Part shown: in pieces, positions 1 through 7,712 of the stretch
Layout: each line of letters opens with the position of its first letter
Position numbering within the stretch: the stretch's first letter is position 1
Assembly (NCBI GenBank): GCA_017961015.1
Contig: JAGCYC010000097.1
Coordinates: 1-33,148, forward strand
Origin: Bacteroidales bacterium
GTDB lineage: Bacteria; Bacteroidota; Bacteroidia; Bacteroidales; UBA932
Reading direction: 5' to 3'
DNA: 33,148 nt
Program-made: the position numbers and the translations under genes
Notes under the pieces: model-generated
Told to the model about the DNA's origin: nothing
Databases searched by the model: none
The model's input: only the letters and a program-made list of their open reading frames with translations

Positions 1-253
1 CGGAAATGACCTGCCCCTTGATCCAGATATCGTCGTAGATATAGGTGCCGCCGGGCTTGTACATCTTCTTGAAGTCCGCGATGGTGGTGAATTCCTTGAA
101 GCCGTAATGAAGCTTGAGGAAACCCTCGGTATAAGGCGTGAAGCCTTCATAACTTCCCTTGGAGAAGTTGAACACGGGCTGCCATTCTTCCTTCAGACTC
201 TTGCAGGCCACGAGGGAGAAAAGCGCTGCGATGATAATCAGTGTCTTTTTCAT
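1..253 (-). CDS. DUF5689-like surface lipoprotein (partial, 3' end outside window)
   Basis: About 84 N-terminal residues are visible. They begin with a lipoprotein signal peptide (hydrophobic stretch, then LVAC with the lipid cysteine at residue 17) followed by KSLKEE, whose acidic pair resembles the export signal of Bacteroidetes surface lipoproteins. The stretch after it (TIADFKKMYKP, then YDDIWIKGQVIS) resembles the start of DUF5689, a domain common in Bacteroidetes lipoproteins encoded beside TonB receptors. The ATG at 253 lies 5 nt after the stop of the TonB receptor upstream, so the two are probably co-transcribed and translationally linked, in the manner of a SusC/SusD pair. I infer a substrate-binding lid or accessory role. 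The domain call is from pattern memory and the C-terminal part is unseen. Confidence 0.7.
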   Translation of the reverse strand, partial: MKKTLIIIAALFSLVACKSLKEEWQPVFNFSKGSYEGFTPYTEGFLKLHYGFKEFTTIADFKKMYKPGGTYIYDDIWIKGQVIS

Positions 254-258
254 AAGCA

Positions 259-3165
259 TTAGAATCTGAAGTAAATGTTAAGCATATAGTTGATTCCGGA
301 CATATAGAAGTACTTGGAATCGAAGCGGTAGAACTGCGACTTGGAGACGGTGTTGTCCACAAGACGGGTCTGCTCGTAACCGCCGGTCTTTACGTTCCTG
401 TTGTTCAGGAGGTTCTTCACATTGAGCGAGAAGCCCAGCTGATACTTGTAGCGGATGTACCAGGACTTGCCGATGGAAAGGTTCACCAGGAAGGCAGGGT
501 CGAACTTCTCCTGGGAGGTCATATACTCCACTTCGGCGTCGCTCATCTGGTTGTCCAGGCCGGCTACGGCGTAGTCCGTGCGGTAGAAGGGGTTCATATC
601 CAGGTAGGCCCTGTCGAAGTATTCAACATCGGCATCGATGAACCAGTATTTGTAGTTGTAGTTGAGTCCCAGGCTCACGGCCGTCTGCGGAGTGGAGGGG
701 ACGTAGTGGCGTACCTTTGTGCCGTCCTCGTATTCGGTGCTGCGCCAGAAGGGTACCAGGATGTTGTCCATTACCAGTTCGTCGCTGTTATCCACGGTCT
801 GGGTCATACGGGGAGTGGAAGTGTAAACGTACTCGCCCAGCGCAAGGGCACCCTGCAGGCTCAGGTTGGGAACCAGGTAGGTGGGTACCTTGAAGCCCAG
901 CTCGATACCGCTGTGGCGCTCGCTGATTCCGCTGATGGCGAAGTTGGAGAAGGCGTTCTGGAGGTCGTCGTAGGCACTCATCACCTTGGACTGGTCCTTG
1001 ATGGTGGTGTAGTAGGCCGATGCCCTCACGTTGATGCCGTTCCCGCTGAACTGCCAGTTGATGTCGGAGGTGAAGGTCTTCACCGGCTTTACCGAAGTCA
1101 CCATCGTATTGCGGGTACGGGGCGAGAGGAATACCTGGTTGAAGCGGGGCGCGTCGTTGAAGTAGCCCATATTGGCATAGATCCTCATATTGCCGCCGAT
1201 AACGTAATTGAGCGTGGCCTTTCCGGCATAGGTAAGGAACTGGGAAACGCGGGAGTTGCCCTTGGATGTGATAAGGTAGCCCTGGGAATCATAACTGGGC
1301 TCCACGGTCTGGCCGTCTACCACAAGCTTGTTGCCGTAGGGGTCGCGGCCGGGGAAGAGGCCCTTTCTCAGAAGGCCCTCACGCCAGAAGCTTTCGTAGC
1401 CGATGCGGCCGCCCAGATCGGCGCTCAGACGGCCGAAGGTGAAGTGGCCGTTGATCCAGCCGCCGTAGTTCTGTACGTGGGCGTAGTAGTCGTAGCCGTA
1501 CTTGTCGCCTTCCTTCAGTTTCTGGGCAAAGCCGTGAATCTGATAGTAGGTAAGGTCGTTCTGGAGTTTCCAGGGCGTTGCGGCGAAGTCGCGCTCGGCA
1601 AAGTTGTCGGTATTGAGGAAGTAGCTGCCGCCCATAAGATCGGCAAGCACTTTATAATACTCGGTGCGATTCAGGCGGGCGTTGAGGCCTCCGGTGAGGG
1701 TGAGCCAGTTTGCGGGACGGGCCTTGAAAGTCCAGGCGAAGTTCAGGTCCTTCTGGTCTACGTGGCGCTCCTCGATGACGTATTTGGAACGGCCGTCAGC
1801 CTGCATACTGTTCATCATATACAGGCGGTCCCAGTCTATCTGGACCAGTTCCGGATGCTTGGAAGGATTGGACCAGATTTCCTTGGCCCAGGCATACTTC
1901 ATCTCGTTGTTGCGGTTCAGGTCGGAGACGTATTCGCCGTTGACCGTACCGTAGTAGTAGCTGGGAAGGTTGCGGTAGTAGTCCGGACGGGGGTCCTGGG
2001 CATCGTACCAGTCAAGTGCGGTGTAGCCGTTCTTGCCGAAGCGGTAGAGCACGGTGAGCGAGCTCTCGAACTTGTCGGAAGGAGTGAAATCCCACTTTAT
2101 CAGGGCGATGGGCTCGTGGGTCTTGCGGACTCGGGAGTTGCGCACCTTGCCGTTGAAGTAGCCCCAGTTGGAGTTGTACATATTGTCACCCACCAGGTCG
2201 TACACTTCCTGGGTGGAAGCGTTCTGGGCGCCGCGCTCGCCGGGAGTGCCGAAGAACACGAAGCTGAGCTTGTTGTAATCACCGAGCACCTTGTCGGCGG
2301 CCAGGTAGTAGGCCAGGGAACGGTAGTATACACCCTTCACCCAGTCGTTGCCTCCCAGACGTGCGCTCACGTTCGCGGCGAAGGCCCATCCGTTATCCAT
2401 CAACCCGGTGGCATAGGAGGCCATTACACGCAGGCGGTAAAGGGCGCTGTTGGTAAGCACGCTTCCCCTGAGGCCCTTGCGTACGTGGGACGCAGTTCCG
2501 AACACGTTGGTGGCTCCGTTGTATCCGCCAAGGCCGAAATCGGCGGCCTCGGTGCCGTTAACCGATTCCTTGGAGCGCATAGCCTCGTTGAGGCCGCTCC
2601 AGAGCGAGAACGGACCGTAACCGGTGATTGCGTCGTTCAGGCGCACTCCGGCCAGGTATACGTCCTGCGTCTCGGAATTGTAACCGCGGGTACGGAAGCG
2701 CACGGCGGAGAAATTGTATCCGGCAATGCTGTTGAACACGTCGTTGGAACCGAAAAGGATGGTGGGGTTGTCATTGTACCCGCTGTCGTCCATATCGAAT
2801 GCGGCGAAGGAATCGTCGCCCATCTCCGACAGCTGCTGGGTGGCAGTGATACCCAGGTTGAACATATTCTTCACGAAACCGTCGTTCACCGTCACCTGCA
2901 CCTGGGTCTCCAGGAAGTCCGGGGCCGTGATTACCAGGGTATAGGCTCCGTCGGCCAGGTCTCCGATGAGGAAGGTTCCGTCCGCGGCCGATTCCACCTG
3001 CGCCACCTGCACTGCACCCTGCAGCAGGGTGAGGCTGGCTTTCTCCACAGGAACCCGGCCGTTTCGGTTCACCACCGTACCCTTCACGCCGCCGGTGTAG
3101 TCCTGCGCCTGCAGGGCCACCGAAGCCAAGAGTACGGCAAATGCCAGAAGGATTCTTTTAGTCAT
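259..3165 (-). CDS. TonB-dependent outer-membrane receptor (968 aa)
   Basis: The protein has a cleavable signal peptide (residues 1-20, ending ALQAQ), then a carboxypeptidase-regulatory-like beta-sandwich (about 22-105, GGVKGTVVNRNGR), a plug domain (about 115-230, with FRTRGYNSETQDVYLAGV) and a long aromatic-rich beta-barrel ending in aromatic FRF, as outer-membrane proteins do. Such receptors import ligands using TonB/ExbBD energy. I do not see a clear SusC signature, so it is a generic or Oar-like receptor, not a confirmed SusC. It sits 9 nt downstream of a secreted nuclease gene and 5 nt upstream of a DUF5689-like lipoprotein. From that context I infer import of nuclease products such as oligonucleotides or nucleotides; the ligand cannot be read from the sequence. 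The long open frame on the opposite strand (706-3174) is a shadow. Confidence 0.88.
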   Translation of the reverse strand: MTKRILLAFAVLLASVALQAQDYTGGVKGTVVNRNGRVPVEKASLTLLQGAVQVAQVESAADGTFLIGDLADGAYTLVITAPDFLETQVQVTVNDGFVKNMFNLGITATQQLSEMGDDSFAAFDMDDSGYNDNPTILFGSNDVFNSIAGYNFSAVRFRTRGYNSETQDVYLAGVRLNDAITGYGPFSLWSGLNEAMRSKESVNGTEAADFGLGGYNGATNVFGTASHVRKGLRGSVLTNSALYRLRVMASYATGLMDNGWAFAANVSARLGGNDWVKGVYYRSLAYYLAADKVLGDYNKLSFVFFGTPGERGAQNASTQEVYDLVGDNMYNSNWGYFNGKVRNSRVRKTHEPIALIKWDFTPSDKFESSLTVLYRFGKNGYTALDWYDAQDPRPDYYRNLPSYYYGTVNGEYVSDLNRNNEMKYAWAKEIWSNPSKHPELVQIDWDRLYMMNSMQADGRSKYVIEERHVDQKDLNFAWTFKARPANWLTLTGGLNARLNRTEYYKVLADLMGGSYFLNTDNFAERDFAATPWKLQNDLTYYQIHGFAQKLKEGDKYGYDYYAHVQNYGGWINGHFTFGRLSADLGGRIGYESFWREGLLRKGLFPGRDPYGNKLVVDGQTVEPSYDSQGYLITSKGNSRVSQFLTYAGKATLNYVIGGNMRIYANMGYFNDAPRFNQVFLSPRTRNTMVTSVKPVKTFTSDINWQFSGNGINVRASAYYTTIKDQSKVMSAYDDLQNAFSNFAISGISERHSGIELGFKVPTYLVPNLSLQGALALGEYVYTSTPRMTQTVDNSDELVMDNILVPFWRSTEYEDGTKVRHYVPSTPQTAVSLGLNYNYKYWFIDADVEYFDRAYLDMNPFYRTDYAVAGLDNQMSDAEVEYMTSQEKFDPAFLVNLSIGKSWYIRYKYQLGFSLNVKNLLNNRNVKTGGYEQTRLVDNTVSKSQFYRFDSKYFYMSGINYMLNIYFRF

Positions 3166-3174
3166 ATGGGTTGA

Positions 3175-4245
3175 TTATTTTTTAATGACGATGTAAGTGG
3201 GATAGTGGTCGGAGTAGCCGCCCACGAAGGCACCGTTGGAGAAAGTGCGGAAAGGAGTTCCCTTGTACTGGCCGCTCTGATTGGTCATAAAGGGACGGTT
3301 GAACACCCTGCCGTAGTATTTCTTCTTGACGATGGGCTGGATCTGGAACGTGCCCTTGGGGGCGTGGGCAAGGCTGTAATTTACCAGGATGCAGTCGTAG
3401 ATATTGGCTTCACCGCGGTAGTACAGGGTGCTGTAGCCGTCGTCCAGCATACTCCAGAAGGGAGAGAAGAAGTCCTCGGGACTCATCTCGTCTATATTGC
3501 GGCGACCCCTCATATACTTGGCCATAGAGTCGTCGTAGGGATTGTCGTTCATATCGCCCATAATCACGCACTTGATTCCGGGATATTTCTCCATCATACC
3601 CCTTGCGTGGTTGTAGGCGATCTCGCCGCCGCGGGCCCTCAGGTCCTGACCCTTGCCGCCCAGACGGGAAGGCAGGTGGCATACGTAGAAGGCAAAGTGC
3701 TCGCCGTCGATGATGCCGTGGACCATAAGGATGTCACGGGTGCGGAAACGGGCCTTACCTTCATCGTCCAGGGAGAACTCGATGTCGGAATTGAAGTCGA
3801 ATGGTATGGCCTCGGATTCCACCAGTTTCATCTTGGAGGGATCGTAGAGGAGCGCTACATCCACACCGCGCCGGTCGGGACTCTCGTAATGCACGATCTG
3901 GTAGTTAGCGGCCGCGATGGCGGGTTCGCACACCAGGTCTTCCAGTACGTGGCGGTTCTCGATTTCAGATACGCCCAGCACCGTGTGCCATACCTTGTTG
4001 TCCTTCTTCATTTCGGCTATCACGCGCGCCATATTCCTGAGTTTTATGGCGTACTTGGCCTCCGTCCAGGCGTTGCCGCCGTCGGGAAGGTATTCATAGT
4101 CGTTCTTTCCCTCGTCGTGATAGGTGTCGAAGAGGTTCTCCAGGTTGTAGAAGCCTATCACGTGTGAACGCGAAGCCTGGGCGGCTCCCGTGAGGGGAAG
4201 CAGCACAAGGGCGAGGATCAGTGCGACGAGATGTATGCGTTTCAT
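3175..4245 (-). CDS. Secreted endonuclease/exonuclease/phosphatase-family nuclease (356 aa)
   Basis: The protein belongs to the metal-dependent EEP (DNase I-like) superfamily. A signal peptide (residues 1-24, ending GAAQA) is followed by the family motifs in order: FYNLENLFD (32-40, metal-site Asn35), SEIEN (93-97, Glu95), RRGVDVALLY (125-134), VCHLPSR (188-194), GDMNDNP (230-236, Asp231 and Asn233) and SDHYP (345-349, the catalytic Asp-His pair). All expected active-site residues are present, so the enzyme should be active. It has no lipobox, so it is periplasmic or released. It lies 12 nt after a non-specific nuclease gene and 9 nt before a TonB receptor gene. Family members cut nucleic acids or phosphodiesters; a role in trimming oligonucleotides made by its neighbour is inference, and a phosphoesterase with another substrate remains possible. 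Confidence 0.87.
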   Translation of the reverse strand: MKRIHLVALILALVLLPLTGAAQASRSHVIGFYNLENLFDTYHDEGKNDYEYLPDGGNAWTEAKYAIKLRNMARVIAEMKKDNKVWHTVLGVSEIENRHVLEDLVCEPAIAAANYQIVHYESPDRRGVDVALLYDPSKMKLVESEAIPFDFNSDIEFSLDDEGKARFRTRDILMVHGIIDGEHFAFYVCHLPSRLGGKGQDLRARGGEIAYNHARGMMEKYPGIKCVIMGDMNDNPYDDSMAKYMRGRRNIDEMSPEDFFSPFWSMLDDGYSTLYYRGEANIYDCILVNYSLAHAPKGTFQIQPIVKKKYYGRVFNRPFMTNQSGQYKGTPFRTFSNGAFVGGYSDHYPTYIVIKK

Positions 4246-4257
4246 ATAACTTTGTTT

Positions 4258-5442
4258 TTATTTCCAGAATGTGGCGGGCTCGGCGGCCTCTACCTTATCG
4301 GCATTGGTCTGACCTATCTGCTTTGCCAGATTGGGGAAGAAATCTATTTGGGTCTTCTGCTCCAGCTGGTCGATGGACATAATGTAGGAGTTCACCGACG
4401 AGGCGGGCAGATTAGGATTATGGTCGAAGAACCAGCCGGCGGCCATAAAGCCGTTTATGGTACCTGCTGCCGATCCGCGGTAAAGCAGGGCCTTGAAGTA
4501 GTGGGTGGGTATCTTTACCTCGAAACCGGAGTTGCCCCAGGTCCATCTGGTAGATCCGGAGAAGAGGGCGCCGGTAACCACATAGAGGGTATCGGCCTTC
4601 TGGGCGAAGCCGCGGACCTGGTTCTCCAGGGCCAACCATATTCCGGAATTGAAGTCGTAATCCTGAGGAGTCTGGTTTGTGGAATAGTAGGTGGAACGGT
4701 GGGCCGCAGCGTGGGACGAAGCCCTGTCGGCTGCGGGGAGCTGATGCCCCCTGGTCATACCGCCGCCGTAGGAACCGCCGCCAAGGAAGGGCTGTTTGTC
4801 GGCAGGCAGGCAGGGGTCTATGGCGCCCCAGCCGTCTATCCTGGAGCCACTCCCCTTCAGGTTTGGATTGAGGGGATAGGCTACCCACAGTGACATATGC
4901 TCCTTGCTGTCCCAGTAGCAGGTCCAGTTCCGTACTCCGTCGGTATTGCGGTTGCGGTAGACGCCGCCCTGGTAATTGTGTACCAGCACCTCACGTCCGT
5001 CTCCGGCTTTGGTTGCGGGGAGTTCCAGCCAGTCCATACGGGCCACATCCTGGCCGAAGTCACCTTCGCCCAGTCCCCTCTGACGCACCACGGATTCGCT
5101 TTCCTTGGTGCCGGAGCTGAGGACGAGGGAGAGGGCGCGGCCGGTCTGGTCGGGATTGGCATCGTATTTAAGCATAACGTTTTCTGCATTCCCCGTACCC
5201 ACTGTCATATTCAGGCTGGCCCAGGGAGCTACGCCCTCTTCGAACTTGAGGGCAAGAGTCCAGGTGCCATCGGCCACGACCGAGACCCAGGCGGAACCCT
5301 TCTGTGCGCTTAGCACGGAACTCTCTTTCATCTTGACGGAGAATACGGGGGCCTCGGGTGCAGCCTCATTCTTTCCGCAGGAAAACACTGCGGAAAGAAG
5401 TATGGCGGCAGCTATGGTTCTCAGTAAACGCTTGCTTTTCAT
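4258..5442 (-). CDS. DNA/RNA non-specific endonuclease lipoprotein (394 aa)
   Basis: This is a Serratia-nuclease-type (Endonuclease_NS, beta-beta-alpha metal) enzyme on a lipoprotein anchor. The signal peptide ends in FSC (lipid Cys22), followed by a BACON-like beta-sandwich (about 33-122, ending SVVRQRG). The nuclease domain runs from about 130. The active-site motif is TRGHQLPAADR (230-240), with general-base His233; the usual first Asp of DRGH is Thr230 here. The metal-binding region FNSGIWLALE (264-273) supplies Asn265 and Glu273, equivalent to Serratia Asn119 and Glu127. The family cuts DNA and RNA without sequence preference using Mg2+. Three bases separate it from the preceding BACON/OB lipoprotein and 12 from the next nuclease, so it is part of one operon. 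I infer cell-surface degradation of extracellular nucleic acid. The start ATG is preceded by CAT, as in several neighbouring genes. Confidence 0.88.
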   Translation of the reverse strand: MKSKRLLRTIAAAILLSAVFSCGKNEAAPEAPVFSVKMKESSVLSAQKGSAWVSVVADGTWTLALKFEEGVAPWASLNMTVGTGNAENVMLKYDANPDQTGRALSLVLSSGTKESESVVRQRGLGEGDFGQDVARMDWLELPATKAGDGREVLVHNYQGGVYRNRNTDGVRNWTCYWDSKEHMSLWVAYPLNPNLKGSGSRIDGWGAIDPCLPADKQPFLGGGSYGGGMTRGHQLPAADRASSHAAAHRSTYYSTNQTPQDYDFNSGIWLALENQVRGFAQKADTLYVVTGALFSGSTRWTWGNSGFEVKIPTHYFKALLYRGSAAGTINGFMAAGWFFDHNPNLPASSVNSYIMSIDQLEQKTQIDFFPNLAKQIGQTNADKVEAAEPATFWK

Positions 5443-5445
5443 ATG

Positions 5446-7692
5446 CTATTCAATTGTAATTACAACGCCCTTGAGTCTGGCCTGGGCATCGACAGCCTGA
5501 GCCACGAACTTGGTGGCACTGCCCTCCCAGGGACCTATGGTGTTGGCGGTCTTGTCGGCAGTCATCTTGCCGCCGTCGGCAGGCAGGATCACGGTAAGGT
5601 CAACTACATAGGAAGTACCGTTGGACGTGACCGGATCGGCATTGAAGACGACCTTCTTCAGCGTCTTGCCTGCAGGGGGCTCAATCACGAAGACGGATTT
5701 CTTGTACAGACGCAGGCTCTGGCCGGGAGTGAGCAGAGTCGTCGTGCCTTCGTGCTTGTAGAAGCCCACGCTAAAGCCCTCCGCCGAGGCAGAGAAGCCT
5801 GCACCGTAGGTGGCGTCGGTAGCTGCAGTCCAAGTGGTGGCGCTGGTGAGGTCGATGGTGAACTCTTCCTCGCCGCCGGCACTCAGATCCCTGGCCACGA
5901 AGCTCATAGGGGCCGATACCACCGAACCGTCGGCATTGGACAGGGTGAGCAGATAGGTAGTACCCACCTGATATGAGGCATAGGTGCCGGTGATGCTGTT
6001 ATCGGCGGCCGCCACCTGACCGGTGGCAACGGGAGTGGAACCCTCCACGGCATTGGCATACAGCTTCCAGCTGAGGTTGCCTGTCTGGTTGGTGACGAAG
6101 CCGGCGGTGAAGCCTGCCAGGGTCTGGCGGAAGGATGTCAGGCGTATGACAGGCTGGGTAACGCCCTCGGTGCTGCCATTGAGCTTATACAGGTAGGCTC
6201 CGGTCACCGTTTCGGGAGTGTCGCCGTGGTAGTTCTGGATTTCGGTATGGATTACGACCTCGTCGCCTACGGCAATCTGGGTGTCACCCTCAACCCACTT
6301 GCGGTTTCCGAGGAAGAGCACGCTGTAACCGGTGAAGACGGCGGTGTAACCCTCGTCCACTATTTCAAAGCGGGCGGTGCCGAAGTTGGCGTCGTACGCG
6401 TTGGTAATCTTGCTTATCTTACCCTTGATGTAGAAGGGACCTACTTTCTCGAAGTTGTCGTTGGCTGTCCAGGTAAGGGTCTTGGCCTTCTCGATGGCGG
6501 CTGCGACATTCAGGGGGTCGGACTCGGTGCCGGTACCCGAAGGAGTTGCGCTGGTTTCGCCGCTGTCGGAGCTGCCGTTCTTGGAGACGATCTTGCTGCC
6601 CTGGTTCATCTGGGGAGTGTTGCCCCTGTAGTTCACGAGCTTGCCCACGATTACCACCTCGTCGCCGGCGGCCAGCTGGTCGGCCGATGTAAACTTGGCG
6701 CCGTTGATATAGCTGCCGCGGTAGATGGAGAAGGTGCCGCTGTGGCCGTCATCGGCAACGGTATAGGTTGCATTGCCGTAGTCCAGGTTCACTTCGCCCA
6801 CTTCGGCGACCTTTGCCTTCACATAGACATCGGTGGCCGAGGTTGCATCGGCGGCGAGCTTGCTTGCCGCGTGGAAGGCGGCTGCCGCGTTGTAAGGATT
6901 GGCCTGGGTACCGTCACCGGAATCGGCGGCATAGTCGGAGGACTGGCCCTCGTCGCCGCCCTTGCTCACACCCTTGTGCTCATACACGAAAGCGGTGCCC
7001 TGGGCGGTTTCGGGAGTATTGCCCTTGTAGTTCACTACCTTACCGTAGATGATGACGTCATCGCCAAGTTCGAGGGCGGGATCGGAGGCTGTCCACTTCT
7101 TGTTGCCGAGGTACAGGGCGCGGAACACCTGGAACTGTACGTCCACTGCCGAGCCGTCGTCGGAAATATAGAAGGTGGAGTTGCCGAACTGGGTGGCGAA
7201 GGCCTCCACGATGGAACTCACCTTACCCTTGACGTAAACGTAGTCGCTGTTCACGTCGGCAGCCATTCCGTTGAGGAACTTCACTACGCCGTAGACTGTG
7301 TAGGGATCTTCCTTGGTGCCGCTGCCTTCGGCCCTCTCGCCCAGGGGTCCCAACTGCTTTACAACAAGGTGGGCCTTGGCCAGGTTGATGGTGAAGATAA
7401 TCTCGCCGGTACGGTTATAGCCGTCGTTTTCCATAACGGAAATGGAAATCATCTGGGGATCCACAGAGGCCTCACCCTTTTCGCGGTTGAGTGCCAGCCA
7501 GTCCGGTTTGGACTTGACTCTCCAGTCGCGTGTGGCCGTAATGCTGGTCATTGTGATGCCGTCGCCCTGGGCCATCAGGACGTCAGATGGGCTCACGGTG
7601 ATTCGCGCGCGACCCAGATCCGGCTCTTCCTGGCAGGATGTCAGGGCCAGCAGGGACGCGGCCAATGCAGTAAGAACGTATTTCAAACGCAT
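5446..7692 (-). CDS. Multidomain BACON/OB-fold-like surface lipoprotein (748 aa)
   Basis: The signal peptide ends in LTSC (Cys20), followed by QEEPD, a good match to the acidic export signal of surface lipoproteins. A BACON-like domain (about 32-115) comes first, then three copies of an OB-fold-like module (about 127-240, 258-373 and 387-508). Each module opens with DPY/NPY/DPL, passes through YVKGKV-type and FGNSTFYISDDG-type strands, and closes with GDEVVI...NYKGNTPET. An Ig-like segment (about 512-600) and a C-terminal beta domain (about 608-748, ATYGAGF...VGFYKHEG...LYKKSVF) follow. No catalytic motif is visible, so this is a binding protein. OB modules often bind nucleic acid, and similar ones accompany nucleases such as Bacillus YhcR; ligand assignment here is inference from fold resemblance and from the nuclease gene 3 nt downstream. 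Confidence 0.78.
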   Translation of the reverse strand: MRLKYVLTALAASLLALTSCQEEPDLGRARITVSPSDVLMAQGDGITMTSITATRDWRVKSKPDWLALNREKGEASVDPQMISISVMENDGYNRTGEIIFTINLAKAHLVVKQLGPLGERAEGSGTKEDPYTVYGVVKFLNGMAADVNSDYVYVKGKVSSIVEAFATQFGNSTFYISDDGSAVDVQFQVFRALYLGNKKWTASDPALELGDDVIIYGKVVNYKGNTPETAQGTAFVYEHKGVSKGGDEGQSSDYAADSGDGTQANPYNAAAAFHAASKLAADATSATDVYVKAKVAEVGEVNLDYGNATYTVADDGHSGTFSIYRGSYINGAKFTSADQLAAGDEVVIVGKLVNYRGNTPQMNQGSKIVSKNGSSDSGETSATPSGTGTESDPLNVAAAIEKAKTLTWTANDNFEKVGPFYIKGKISKITNAYDANFGTARFEIVDEGYTAVFTGYSVLFLGNRKWVEGDTQIAVGDEVVIHTEIQNYHGDTPETVTGAYLYKLNGSTEGVTQPVIRLTSFRQTLAGFTAGFVTNQTGNLSWKLYANAVEGSTPVATGQVAAADNSITGTYASYQVGTTYLLTLSNADGSVVSAPMSFVARDLSAGGEEEFTIDLTSATTWTAATDATYGAGFSASAEGFSVGFYKHEGTTTLLTPGQSLRLYKKSVFVIEPPAGKTLKKVVFNADPVTSNGTSYVVDLTVILPADGGKMTADKTANTIGPWEGSATKFVAQAVDAQARLKGVVITIE
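6169..7314 (-). repeat. Three tandem OB-fold-like modules within one lipoprotein
   Basis: Three diverged copies of a module of about 115-120 residues lie head to tail, at about 6973-7314, 6574-6921 and 6169-6534. Shared landmarks are a DP(Y/L) entry, a (Y)(V/I)K(G/A)K(V/I) strand, a (F/Y)GN or FGT turn before an (I/V)(S/A/V)D(D/E)G turn, a (L)GN(K/R)KW turn in copies 1 and 3, and (L/A)GD(E/D)V(V/I)I...NY(K/R/H)G(N/D)TP. A fourth copy ends the neighbouring 494-residue protein. Copy 2 is the most diverged, lacking the GNKKW turn. Domain boundaries are by eye. Confidence 0.7.
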
Positions 7693-7712
7693 AAGTTATG
7701 ATAGTTTAATTG

